Source of the DNA: Flavobacterium sp.
GTDB taxonomy: Bacteria; Bacteroidota; Bacteroidia; Flavobacteriales; Flavobacteriaceae
DNA length: 64,000 nt
Reading direction: 5' to 3'
Assembly: GCF_004295795.1 (NCBI RefSeq)
Contig: NZ_SEBR01000015.1
Span: 28,116 to 92,115, forward strand
This document shows, piece by piece, positions 52,180-60,412 of the stretch (position 1 is its first letter; each line of letters opens with the position of its first letter). A model generated the notes under the pieces. That model was not told where the DNA came from and did not search any database. It saw nothing but the letters and a program-made list of their open reading frames with translations. Both the position numbers and the translations under genes were made by a program.

Positions 52180-53303
52180 GAGGCGAGTTGTTTCAGATGG
52201 ATTTTCATGGCCGAGACAGTCGCGTCCCAAGATGTTTTTTCGAGGATTTTTGAGTAATCGGATGGATTTTTCGCATCGGCAGACAAGCGTATTCTGGCTA
52301 TGGCCGATGTAAAATCTGCTTCAGATTCGATCAATTCGACAACTTCGGAATAATCGCGAACCACATCGGCGATTCTCGTGGAAACGATCGGTTTTCCGGC
52401 GGCCATGTATTCCAACGTCTTCGTCGGACTGATGAATTTCGTCGCATCGTTCAACGCAAACGGCATCATCGCGATGTCGAACGCCTTGAGATAATTGGGC
52501 AATTCCGAATACGATTTGATTCCGAGATACTGTATGTTTCGGGCTTTCGGAAGTTCATTTTCATCGATTTTGGCGATCGGACCAATCATCACGAACGACA
52601 CGTTTTGGTTTTCGGACGCTGTTTTTGCGATCAATTCCAAATCGATCCTTTCATCAATCACTCCAAAATAGCCGACTATCGGATGCGCGATCGACGCAAT
52701 ATCCTCAGGCACCAAAATCCCGTTCAACGCTTGCGCAAAATGCGGTTGGTCGACCGAACTTGGGAAACAAAACACGTTTTGGTGCAAGGATTTTTTGGAG
52801 TCATACAGCGATTTTCCGCCGGTGAAAACCACATCGGCACGACCGATCAAAAATTTCTCCTGATCGATCAAGGCTTGGGGCGCGCCTTTGAACAGCGAGA
52901 GTTCGTCCATGCAGTCGTAGACAATCGTCCCGAATTCGAGCGCATCGATCACTGGCGAGAATGCAGCGGAATAAAACCATCCGACGGAAATTTTTTCGCT
53001 GTCGAGAAAATCGGATAACATCGCACCGATGGCTTCGATATTGCGGACTTTCGGTTGTAAGATGTGAAGCGTTTCTGAAATCTCTGTCAGTTTTGCCGAA
53101 TGCTCCTCTTCTGGCGAAAAACCGATCGGCTCTTCGACAAAAAGGATTTTCATATCGTTGGAAAGTCGAGAGATGATGTGCTGCGGACGTTGGTAGACGA
53201 AATCCCATCTGAGATGACAAAAAACGACCAGATCGTACCCGCGATTTTCTCGCTTGGATTCACGGTGAGGCAACGCCGGCGCTGCGGTTTGCAAATTCTT
53301 CAT
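52176..53303 (-). CDS. Glycosyltransferase, GT1/GT4 type (TuaH-like)
   Basis: A 375-residue GT-B fold protein. The N-terminus YDLVVFCHLRWDFVYQRPQH is characteristic of TuaH-like transferases; the C-terminal domain has IVGYFGVIDERIDLELI and SPTKTLEYMAAGKPIVSTRI, the nucleotide-sugar site. No signal peptide. As the first gene of the operon with UDP-galactopyranose mutase, it could use UDP-Galf, though GT-B Galf transferases are not the only option. The promoter candidate with regulon site 3 lies 141 bp upstream. Confidence 0.88.
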   Translation of the reverse strand: MKNLQTAAPALPHRESKRENRGYDLVVFCHLRWDFVYQRPQHIISRLSNDMKILFVEEPIGFSPEEEHSAKLTEISETLHILQPKVRNIEAIGAMLSDFLDSEKISVGWFYSAAFSPVIDALEFGTIVYDCMDELSLFKGAPQALIDQEKFLIGRADVVFTGGKSLYDSKKSLHQNVFCFPSSVDQPHFAQALNGILVPEDIASIAHPIVGYFGVIDERIDLELIAKTASENQNVSFVMIGPIAKIDENELPKARNIQYLGIKSYSELPNYLKAFDIAMMPFALNDATKFISPTKTLEYMAAGKPIVSTRIADVVRDYSEVVELIESEADFTSAIARIRLSADAKNPSDYSKILEKTSWDATVSAMKIHLKQLAS

Positions 53304-53443
53304 AAGTGTGTGTTTTTGGTGTAACGAATAAATCCCGACAGAACCGGGAACGTCAGATTTGCTTGAAGTAAAGGAGAGAAATGCGCGAAAGCGTAGGAAA
53401 ATCCGTCAGGCGAAAAAAGGCCTGTCTTGGCATAAATGGCAAA

Positions 53444-53505
53444 CAAATGTAAGCCGGAGACCAAGGCATTCGCTTACACAATTGAGGGCGAAAGTAGTAG
53501 CATTG
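53444..53505 (-). promoter_or_regulatory. Regulon promoter, site 3 (galactofuranose operon)
   Basis: On the minus strand CAATGCTACT (53505-53496) and CAATTGTGTAAG (53484-53473) start 21 bp apart, and TACATTTG (53451-53444), a perfect -7 box, follows 21 bp after the second half-site (one base further than in the other sites). The transcript would have a leader of about 135 nt before the glycosyltransferase start at 53303. The leader holds no convincing ORF. Confidence 0.6.
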
Positions 53506-53517
53506 AGTGAGTTCCAT

Positions 53518-53545
53518 AAAAAAACCCGCCTCGAAAAGCAGGTTT
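53518..53545 (-). terminator. Terminator of the catalase-yciF operon
   Basis: In minus-strand RNA AAACCUGC and GCGGGUUU pair over 8 bp (one G-U) around an 8-base loop, followed by U residues. It lies 21 bp beyond the stop of the YciF-like gene and just ahead of regulon site 3. Confidence 0.75.
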
Positions 53546-53565
53546 AGTCAACTCAAGGGAATAAT

Positions 53566-54117
53566 TTATTCTATTTCTTCCATCGCATCGGCGTTCACCG
53601 ATCCCGTAGCTACGTCGCTCAGCAAAGTGTCGGCTTCTTTTTCTTCGGCCAACGTTTGCGTCAACAGCTCGGCAGCCTCGTTTTCACCCAATGTTTTGGC
53701 GAACGAGACCAAAGTTCCGTAGCTCGCGATCTCGTAATGCTCTACTTTTTGTGCAGCGGCGATTATTCCGGCGTCGCGAACCGGTCCTGGAACGGTTTCT
53801 TCGAGGATGTTTTCGCCTTCTTTTATCAGTCCGGTCATCGCTTCGCACTTTTTCCCTTCGGCTTCCTCGCCCAAGATGTCAAAAATGTCTTCGAGCCTTT
53901 CCACCTGATTCACCGTAACGGCCAAGTGATCGTCGATTGCCGAAGCCAAAGCGGGCGAAGTGGCGTTGTCGCGCATTTTCGGAAGTGCCGTGACCAGCGC
54001 GTTTTCGGCCCAATAAATATCTTTCAATCCGTCTACGAACAAAAGTCTCAAATCTGTTGCGGCGTCGTCTGCCGGTTGTACTACTTTTCCTTTTTCAGGA
54101 TTATTTGTGTTTTCCAT
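53566..54117 (-). CDS. YciE/YciF-type ferritin-like protein (DUF892)
   Basis: A 183-residue four-helix bundle of the DUF892 family. LLFVDGLKDIYWAENALVTALPKM, then conserved Glu/His metal ligands in DDHLAVTVNQVERLEDIF, QKVEHYEIASYGTL and LAEEKEADTLL. Members bind a di-iron centre and are induced by osmotic or oxidative stress. It starts 15 bp after the catalase stop and has no promoter of its own, so it is made from the catalase promoter. Confidence 0.93.
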   Translation of the reverse strand: MENTNNPEKGKVVQPADDAATDLRLLFVDGLKDIYWAENALVTALPKMRDNATSPALASAIDDHLAVTVNQVERLEDIFDILGEEAEGKKCEAMTGLIKEGENILEETVPGPVRDAGIIAAAQKVEHYEIASYGTLVSFAKTLGENEAAELLTQTLAEEKEADTLLSDVATGSVNADAMEEIE

Positions 54118-54132
54118 GATTGTGTTTATGAA

Positions 54133-56283
54133 TTATTGCAGGGCTTCACGCGCCCAAATACGGTGCTGCGACATGGCAGCGATAAAATTTTCTACAAAAG
54201 ACGCCAAGTCAGAATCGCCAAAGACCAAACCTTCGTCGTCGCTGTCAGCTTTTTGGGCGAATCGCGTTCCCGAAATCAGTTCGATTCCTTCCGATTCGGC
54301 TCCGATGACCTTGCAATGCTTGAAAGCTTCGTTCAAAAAATCGAGCACGTCGTCGTTTTCGGACAGCTCGTTCAAATCGAGTCCGCCGGGCACGTAAACC
54401 GCGTCGAACAAAACCGATGAAGCCGTCAGGAAAGTGAAGTCGACCGGCAACTGCCCGCCTTTGTCCGTATCAATGTAACCCAAGTGTGGCGCGATGATAC
54501 AAGCTTTCGCACCTTCGACAAGCAATGCCGATTTCAGGGTTGCAACCTGTTCTTCGGACACGCCATCGGCACATAAAAACGCGACTTTTCTCGACTCGAT
54601 AGTAGGTTCGATCGTTGCATTTTTAATCATGCTCAAAGCGTCGGACGTTCCCGCATCTTGTTGGCGCAAAGTCGGTTCGTGTTTGGTATGGTCGTCGTCG
54701 GCCGAAACGCCGTGATTCATTGGCATTTCCGGACTTGACGGAACTTCGAGGCCAAGACCAAAAGCGACATCAGAAGCCAGTTTTTCATCGACTTGCGACA
54801 AAAGCCCGAGCATTCTTACGCGAATTGCCGTGGTTTCGACTTTACCGAGTTCGAATCGCAAAGCGCGTACGATGTGCAGTTTTTCGACTTCCGTCTGGCT
54901 GTCCAAAAACATTTTCGCCTGGCTGAAATGGTCAGAGAAACTCTCGCTTCTCTCCCGGATTTTGTGGGCGTCGATGCGCTCGTTGAAACTCGAGAAACCA
55001 CCTTCGGCAATTTTGGCTTGGTACGGACATCCGCCTCCGAGCGAATTTGGGTGATAACTCACGCGACCGATGTTGATTTCCTGGCGCATGTGGCCGTCGC
55101 GCTGGTTGTTGTGCATCGTACTGATGGTTCGGTTGATTGGGATTTCGTGGAAATTCGGGCTTCCGAGTCGCGACAACTGCGTGTCGGTGTATGAAAAAAG
55201 TCGGCCCTGCAAAAGCGGATCGTTCGAGAAATCGATTCCTGGCACGACATGTCCCGGGTGAAACGCGATCTGTTCGGTTTCGGCGAAAAAGTTGTCGGGA
55301 TTGCGGTTCAGTACCATTTTTCCGATTATCGTTACCGGAACAAGTTCTTCGGGAACGAGTTTTGTCGGGTCGAGCAAATCGAATCCGAATTTGTGTTCAT
55401 CGGCATCCGGAATCACTTGCACTCCGAATTCCCATTCCGGAAAATGTCCCATGTCAATGGCTTCCCACAAATCTTCGCGGTGAAAGTCCGGATTCTTGCC
55501 CGAAATTTTCTGGGCTTCGTCCCAAACCACTGCGTGCGTGCCCAATTTTGGTTTCCAGTGGAACTTGACGAAATGCGATTCGCCTTGTTCGTTTATCATC
55601 CTGAAAGTGTGTACGCCGAATCCTTCCATCATGCGGTAACTTCTGGGAATCGCGCGGTCTGACATCGTCCACATGATCATGTGCATCGATTCTGGCATAA
55701 GCGAAATAAAATCCCAAAACGTGTCGTGAGCCGAGGCTGCTTGTGGAATTTCGTTGTGAGGCTCTGGTTTAACGGCGTGAATCAAATCTGGAAACTTGGT
55801 CGCATCCTGAATGAAAAACACCGGAATGTTGTTTCCTACGAAATCGTAAATACCTTCTTCGGTGTAGAATTTGACCGAAAATCCTCTTACGTCGCGAGCC
55901 AAATCGGTTGAACCTCTTGATCCGGCAACGGTTGAGAATCTTGTGAATACGGGCGTTTTTTTTCCTACTTCGGACAAAAATCCGGCTTTGGTAAACTGCG
56001 GAATCGGATTTGTGACCTCGAAGTAGCCGTGAGCGCCCGAACCTCTTGCGTGTACGATCCTTTCCGGAATGCGCTCGTGATCAAAATGCGTGATTTTCTC
56101 ACGAAGAATGAAATCTTCGAGCAAAGACGGTCCGCGCTCGCCCGCTTTGAGCGAATTGGTATCGTCGTTTATTTTGACGCCTTGGTCGGTCGTCATGAAT
56201 TTGTTTGTGGCGTCAGACTTGTTTTGTCCCAAGTCTTGCTGCTTGGCTTCTTGTCCGCTTGACGGGTTTTGCTGATTCTTCAT
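54133..56283 (-). CDS. katE: Large-subunit (clade 2) catalase with C-terminal PfpI-like domain
   Basis: A 716-residue monofunctional catalase (start ATG 56283), similar in length to E. coli HPII. The distal His is in IVHARGSGAHGYFE, the Asn in FVGNNIPVFFIQDATKFPD, and the proximal haem ligand Tyr in RLFSYTDTQLSRLG. Residues about 560-716 are a DJ-1/PfpI-like (flavodoxin-fold) domain found only in large-subunit catalases, without a clear catalytic Cys. It removes hydrogen peroxide in the cytoplasm. The gene leads an operon with the YciF-like gene, from regulon promoter site 4. Confidence 0.96.
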   Translation of the reverse strand: MKNQQNPSSGQEAKQQDLGQNKSDATNKFMTTDQGVKINDDTNSLKAGERGPSLLEDFILREKITHFDHERIPERIVHARGSGAHGYFEVTNPIPQFTKAGFLSEVGKKTPVFTRFSTVAGSRGSTDLARDVRGFSVKFYTEEGIYDFVGNNIPVFFIQDATKFPDLIHAVKPEPHNEIPQAASAHDTFWDFISLMPESMHMIMWTMSDRAIPRSYRMMEGFGVHTFRMINEQGESHFVKFHWKPKLGTHAVVWDEAQKISGKNPDFHREDLWEAIDMGHFPEWEFGVQVIPDADEHKFGFDLLDPTKLVPEELVPVTIIGKMVLNRNPDNFFAETEQIAFHPGHVVPGIDFSNDPLLQGRLFSYTDTQLSRLGSPNFHEIPINRTISTMHNNQRDGHMRQEINIGRVSYHPNSLGGGCPYQAKIAEGGFSSFNERIDAHKIRERSESFSDHFSQAKMFLDSQTEVEKLHIVRALRFELGKVETTAIRVRMLGLLSQVDEKLASDVAFGLGLEVPSSPEMPMNHGVSADDDHTKHEPTLRQQDAGTSDALSMIKNATIEPTIESRKVAFLCADGVSEEQVATLKSALLVEGAKACIIAPHLGYIDTDKGGQLPVDFTFLTASSVLFDAVYVPGGLDLNELSENDDVLDFLNEAFKHCKVIGAESEGIELISGTRFAQKADSDDEGLVFGDSDLASFVENFIAAMSQHRIWAREALQ

Positions 56284-56304
56284 AATGTGCGTTTTATGGT
56301 GAAT

Positions 56305-56365
56305 CAAATGGACGTTTATTCGAGCCAACGCGGTTACATAATTCGGGGCGAACGATATAGTATTG
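56305..56365 (-). promoter_or_regulatory. Regulon promoter, site 4 (catalase operon)
   Basis: On the minus strand CAATACTATA (56365-56356) and GAATTATGTAAC (56344-56333) start 21 bp apart. TCCATTTG (56312-56305), matching TAnnTTTG except the second base, follows at the same distance as in site 1. The start codon is at 56283. Confidence 0.65.
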
Positions 56366-56411
56366 AAGAATTGACCGCCAAGATTATAAGTCGTACTTTT
56401 AAAAGGCTATG

Positions 56412-56472
56412 CAATTGTGTATCAAACCTTTTGCGCAATGTAACCAAGGGTAAGTTTCGAATTCTACTTTTG
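56412..56472 (+). promoter_or_regulatory. Regulon promoter, site 6 (SemiSWEET gene)
   Basis: CAATTGTGTA (56412-56421) and GCGCAATGTAAC (56433-56444) start 21 bp apart; the second half-site matches mainly in AATGTAAC. TACTTTTG (56465-56472) is a perfect -7 box at the same distance as in the other sites. The start codon is at 56515. Confidence 0.55.
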
Positions 56473-56514
56473 GTGAAAATTCTCCTCAATAAACTGCAAA
56501 CCAAACCGAATAAT

Positions 56515-56811
56515 ATGTATGATTTTGTTTTTTGGATAGGAATCGCCGCGGCGCTTTTCATTACGGTGGCTAATGTTCCGCAGGTTGTGAAAATCGTCAA
56601 ATCGGGCGATGTCAAATCGATTTCCGTGCTTACCTATTCGGCTTTGGTTTTGGGAAATGCGCTTTGGCTCGTTTATGGCGTTCTCAAACAAGACGTTCCG
56701 ATTTTGGTCGCCAACGCAATTTCTACCTTATTATGTACTGCGATTTTGCTGCTCAAATTATTTCCCAAACTGATTGCAAGCGTTCAGGACAAAACGATGA
56801 AAAACAACTGA
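56515..56811 (+). CDS. SemiSWEET-type sugar transporter
   Basis: A 98-residue membrane protein with three helices and the PQ-loop motif in NVPQVVKIVKSGDVKSISV (about residues 20-40). It starts at ATG 56515; the longer frame upstream runs through the promoter region. SemiSWEETs work as homodimers and let sugars cross the inner membrane in both directions. It is divergent from the catalase gene. Its substrate is unknown, but shared promoter architecture suggests a role in stress or stationary phase, for example moving a disaccharide protectant. Confidence 0.9.
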   Translation: MYDFVFWIGIAAALFITVANVPQVVKIVKSGDVKSISVLTYSALVLGNALWLVYGVLKQDVPILVANAISTLLCTAILLLKLFPKLIASVQDKTMKNN

Positions 56812-56833
56812 TTTCGCATCTGGAAAATCATAA

Positions 56834-56894
56834 CAATAGTACACCCGAATAACGCAATGCTGTAAGCTGACGCGAATGCAAAATGGTAGCTTCG
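56834..56894 (+). promoter_or_regulatory. Regulon promoter, site 5 (83-residue membrane protein)
   Basis: CAATAGTACA (56834-56843) and CAATGCTGTAAG (56855-56866) start 21 bp apart, then TAGCTTCG (56887-56894) at the -7 position, 24 bp from the last half-site base to its TTCG. The start codon at 56918 follows by 23 bp, as with site 2. Confidence 0.6.
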
Positions 56895-56917
56895 TTGCTC
56901 ACAAATAATTAAAAATC

Positions 56918-57169
56918 ATGGATTTACAGAACCAAGACCAAAGCGAAGGAAAAGTTGCGAAAGTGATAGAAAAACAAACGGCCAAATTGCCGTCGGACGT
57001 ATTTTTGTGGACTGCATTGGCGTCGATGGGCGTTTCGGCAGGACTAAAAATCGCAGGACACAAACACACGGCGTTGTTCGTCGGACAATGGGCGGCACCG
57101 TTTCTGCTTTTAGGCGTTTACAACAAACTCGTCAAGCTCGAAGGCCACGACAAGGAAGACAAAGGATAA
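56918..57169 (+). CDS. Small membrane protein (83 residues), unknown
   Basis: A charged N-terminus (MDLQNQDQSEGKVAKVIEKQ) is followed by two hydrophobic segments at about 27-45 and 51-68 and a charged end (KLEGHDKEDKG), so a helical hairpin in the inner membrane is likely. I know of no function. It has its own promoter (site 5) and its own terminator, so it is a true gene. Promoter sharing with catalase suggests a stress-induced membrane protein. Confidence 0.8.
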   Translation: MDLQNQDQSEGKVAKVIEKQTAKLPSDVFLWTALASMGVSAGLKIAGHKHTALFVGQWAAPFLLLGVYNKLVKLEGHDKEDKG

Positions 57170-57175
57170 AGATTC

Positions 57176-57200
57176 GCCTCACATTGTGGGGCTTTTTTTT
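57176..57200 (+). terminator. Terminator of the 83-residue membrane protein gene
   Basis: GCCTCAC and GTGGGGC pair over 7 bp (one G-U) with a 3-base loop, then eight T residues, starting 7 bp past the stop. Confidence 0.9.
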
Positions 57201-57225
57201 GCTCAGATTTGATTTCCGACGCGAA

Positions 57226-58242
57226 TTAAAGATACAAAGGAATCTTCGAAAAAACCGCTTTCAATCGCGTTTTGGTCGCTTCTGACAATTTGTTATTTTG
57301 GATGTGAAGATCGCCGATCGACTGCATTTCGTAAAACGAATCAGCGAAATTCTCAAGTTGGTTTTCGTTCATGTTCAAGCCGTAAAGTTTCTTGAGATTC
57401 GCGAAACTGTCGGGCAAAACCTTGATCTTGTTCTTTTCGAATCCGAGGTAAACCAAATTTTTGAGCGCGCCGAAATTCTCGGGCAAAACCTCAACCTGAT
57501 TGTCCTCGAAATAAAGCCAAGTCAGTTTCGGCAATTTCGAAAGCGAGCTCGGAAGCGCTTTGAGCTTATTGTACGAAGTGTGCAAAGTCACGAGATTTTG
57601 GCAATCGGCGATACTTTCCGGCAAACTCGTGAGCTTGTTCGCATAGACTTCGAGCATGTGCAATTTCGTAAGATTTCCGATGGATTCGGGCAAAGTCGTA
57701 AGCAGATTATTGTTGCATCGGAAAACGACCAAACCTTTCAATTTACCAAAATCACTTGGCAATTCCGGGATCCTGTTGGCTTCGATCGACAAATGCGTAA
57801 GGCTTTTGAGTTCGAGAATCGCGTCCGGAAATTGCGTTAACTTATTCCACGAGAGTTGCAATTCCACAAGATTTTCAAGTTCGGAAAACCAAATAGGCAA
57901 TTTATCGATTTTGTTGAAAGACAGATTCAGCGACTTCAGGTTCTTGAATTTCCGGAGAGATTCGGGAATTTTGGAAAGCGATTTCGACGAAAGATCGAGC
58001 CTAAAAACAGCATCGGGATTTTTCAAAGCCTTTTCCAGCGAATTGAATTCCTTGTACTTATATAGGTCTTTTGGCGCAATCGACATCGTTTGGGAATCGC
58101 CGTGAGCGAAAACGCCGCCATCGTCGAGAATCGCTATCTCGACATCTCTGTCACCTTTTTTCTGGCTTTGTACGAATTGGCATCCGAAAAGGAAAACCAA
58201 AAAAAACAAACTCAAAAGTCGCGCCGAAAACTGCATTTCCAA
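57226..58242 (-). CDS. Leucine-rich repeat lipoprotein
   Basis: A 338-residue protein with a lipobox (VFLFGC, Cys21). Residues about 80-325 hold ten or eleven LRRs of 23 residues in the bacterial form L..L.L..N.L..LP..., e.g. LKSLNLSFNKIDKLP and LVTLHTSYNKLKALP. After the signal is a short unique region (VEIAILDDGGVFAHGDS). It lacks the acidic surface signal, so periplasmic or outer-membrane inner-leaflet placement is likely. Probably binds a protein partner. Alone on its transcript. Confidence 0.88.
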   Translation of the reverse strand: MEMQFSARLLSLFFLVFLFGCQFVQSQKKGDRDVEIAILDDGGVFAHGDSQTMSIAPKDLYKYKEFNSLEKALKNPDAVFRLDLSSKSLSKIPESLRKFKNLKSLNLSFNKIDKLPIWFSELENLVELQLSWNKLTQFPDAILELKSLTHLSIEANRIPELPSDFGKLKGLVVFRCNNNLLTTLPESIGNLTKLHMLEVYANKLTSLPESIADCQNLVTLHTSYNKLKALPSSLSKLPKLTWLYFEDNQVEVLPENFGALKNLVYLGFEKNKIKVLPDSFANLKKLYGLNMNENQLENFADSFYEMQSIGDLHIQNNKLSEATKTRLKAVFSKIPLYL

Positions 58243-58404
58243 ATCATTATCCCATTAAAAAAAAGCAAAAATTTTCTCATCCGATTCAGGAATTTCTGTT
58301 TTTCGCATCGGAAATCCTACCGCAAAATACTCGTTTTTGCGTGAAATCCTATAACATCCAATCGCGTCAATTACAGTAATTTCAGTCGACCTAAACCAAT
58401 TGTC

Positions 58405-59142
58405 ATGTTCGCGAATTTTAAATTTCCACCGATTTTGATCGTGCTGATTTTTGCTATCGTCCATCAAGCGAAATCCCAGGAAATCGATACGGACGGAACG
58501 TCTGAAACCGAAGCACCGCACACGATTACGGCAATGAAATTCCAAGCCGAAAGCGACATCGCGGTCGAACGCGAAAACGGCGAATTCACCGACTATTTTC
58601 CCGAATCACTTTTGCGTTTCGGGCTTTTCAAGAATCTCGAACTGCGGGCCGATATCGCTTTGGCCGGAACCGACACGACGTCTGCGGGATTCGACCCGAT
58701 TCGGCTTGGCGCGAAATATCATTTGTTTGGCGGAAAAAATTGGTTGCCCGAAATTTCGGCAATGGCGATGGTGAAAATTCCGTGGTTGGCCGACGGTCGC
58801 TTCCACGAACGATATTACGAACCCGAACTGCGACTGTTGCTCAAGAACGAATTGACCGACAAACTCGATTTGGGCTATAACTTGGGAATGTTGTGGAATT
58901 CGGAAAATCGGCAACCGGAATATGTGTATACTATTTCTGGCGACGCCGAAGTGTCGAAAAAAGTCAAGTTTTATGCCGAGGAATATTGTTTTGCGCCCGT
59001 CAATCGGCACGCGATTCACACGGCTGATTTGGGAATCCTGTATTTGCTAACGCCAAACCTGCAACTCGACTTGGCCGGCGGAACGGCGCTGACTCACACT
59101 TCGGACTTTTTCCTCAGAGGCGGAATCGCTTTCCGGATTTGA
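58405..59142 (+). CDS. Outer-membrane channel-like protein (phenol_MetA_deg type)
   Basis: A 245-residue protein with a signal peptide (IVLIFAIVHQAKSQ) and an all-beta pattern of alternating residues: ESLLRFGLFKNLELRADIAL, PIRLGAKYHLFGGKNWLPEISAM, and a terminal FFLRGGIAFRI. This resembles the transporter-like barrels annotated as MetA-pathway of phenol degradation. The ligand is unknown. It is convergent with the kinase gene, 4 bp away. Confidence 0.75.
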   Translation: MFANFKFPPILIVLIFAIVHQAKSQEIDTDGTSETEAPHTITAMKFQAESDIAVERENGEFTDYFPESLLRFGLFKNLELRADIALAGTDTTSAGFDPIRLGAKYHLFGGKNWLPEISAMAMVKIPWLADGRFHERYYEPELRLLLKNELTDKLDLGYNLGMLWNSENRQPEYVYTISGDAEVSKKVKFYAEEYCFAPVNRHAIHTADLGILYLLTPNLQLDLAGGTALTHTSDFFLRGGIAFRI

Positions 59143-59146
59143 TCCG

Positions 59147-60412
59147 CTAAAAGACAATCCGAAAACAATGCATGCCATCGACGTAATCGTAAAACAAGCC
59201 CCAACCGCGACCGGCCGCGATTTTCTCGACGATCGCAAGTCCTAAACCGCTGCCGACCGAACCACTTCGGCCTTTGGCAAATCTTTCGAAAATAAGATCT
59301 GCGTCGAGTTTTTCGGGCAAACCGGAATTTGCGATCTGCAGGAAATTACTGTCGAGCGTCACCACGATGTTTCCGCCTTTTTGGTTGTGTCGAATCGCGT
59401 TGTTGAACAAATTGTTGAGCACGACTTCCATCATTTCCGGGTTGATTTCCATCTCGCGGTCGCCTCGGCATTCGATCCTGAAGGCGATTCCTGAACTTTC
59501 GGCCTGTTCCGAGAAAAAAATCGCGTGTTTCCTTACGGCTTCAGACAATTGGAGCGTTTCGGTCGGCAGTACCTGTTGGTCGAGTTTGGACAGCAAAAGC
59601 AGGTTTCTGTTGAGTTTTATGAGCCTTTCGGATGCTTCGAGCATGTTGCCAAGACGATCGGCCTGGCTTTCGGTCAAGTCTTCCGATTGCAGCAAATTGT
59701 CGACCTGGCCTTTGAAGATCGCGAGCGGCGTCTGCAATTCGTGGGCGGCGTTTTCGATGAATTCCGATTGGTTGGCGTAAATGATCAGGTTCTTGTGCAC
59801 GAGTTTGTTGATCGCGGCGTTCAATCGCGTGAATTCCTCTATGCTGTTTCGGCCTAAAGCGGGAAAATTCTTCTTATCGATCTCGAAGCGTTCGATCGCG
59901 GCAAGCGTCTGATAAAAAGGTTGCCAAAGTCGAAGCGACAAATTGCGCGTCAGGATAAGTTGTCCGATAAGGATCAAACCCAGCACGACGACAAACAATC
60001 CGACAAGGCTCACGATCAAGTCTTCGCGCTCGATGATATTGCTTTTCACCGACAGCAAGTAATCTTTACCGTCGATAGAAACCCGCGTCTGCAACACGCG
60101 ATACGGCTCGTTTTCCTTTTGGGCGATGTTGTAGAATTGCTGGTAAAAAAGCGTGTCTTTGCTGAAATTGGCGTCGATTTCGCTGATTTTTCGGTCGCTG
60201 TTGTAGCGGTTCCAATCGGCAATTTCCGCGTCCCGAAGTGACTTTCCGCTGTTCACGATAAAATCTTGTTTGAGGTGCAAAAGTTCGTCCTCGGCATCGT
60301 CCATGAGCAGCGCATCGGCTACAAAATAGAACAAAACCGAAGCCGCGGCCATGATCGCGCAAAAGTAAGCGAGGTAGTAAAACGAGGTTTTATGTAAGAG
60401 TTTCCTAGTCAT
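59147..60412 (-). CDS. Sensor histidine kinase of a two-component pair
   Basis: A 421-residue kinase (start ATG 60412). Membrane helices lie at about 12-34 and 132-154, enclosing a sensor region of about 100 residues. Then HisKA with His224 in ENAAHELQTPL, the N box NNLFNNAIRHNQKGG and G boxes GSVGSGLGLAIVEKIA. The classic HAMP signature is weak. The gene overlaps the regulator by 8 bp. The signal is unknown. Confidence 0.92.
   Translation of the reverse strand: MTRKLLHKTSFYYLAYFCAIMAAASVLFYFVADALLMDDAEDELLHLKQDFIVNSGKSLRDAEIADWNRYNSDRKISEIDANFSKDTLFYQQFYNIAQKENEPYRVLQTRVSIDGKDYLLSVKSNIIEREDLIVSLVGLFVVVLGLILIGQLILTRNLSLRLWQPFYQTLAAIERFEIDKKNFPALGRNSIEEFTRLNAAINKLVHKNLIIYANQSEFIENAAHELQTPLAIFKGQVDNLLQSEDLTESQADRLGNMLEASERLIKLNRNLLLLSKLDQQVLPTETLQLSEAVRKHAIFFSEQAESSGIAFRIECRGDREMEINPEMMEVVLNNLFNNAIRHNQKGGNIVVTLDSNFLQIANSGLPEKLDADLIFERFAKGRSGSVGSGLGLAIVEKIAAGRGWGLFYDYVDGMHCFRIVF

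Noticed and set aside
56305..56472. Interpreting the shared motif as -35/-10 of an alternative sigma factor
   Set aside because: A perfect or near TAnnTTTG follows each motif at a fixed distance, which points to the housekeeping sigma with an activator. I keep the sigma idea only as a weaker alternative.
56269..56514. Long N-terminal extension of the SemiSWEET frame
   Set aside because: SemiSWEETs are about 85-100 residues, and this stretch holds promoter site 6 and the catalase promoter.
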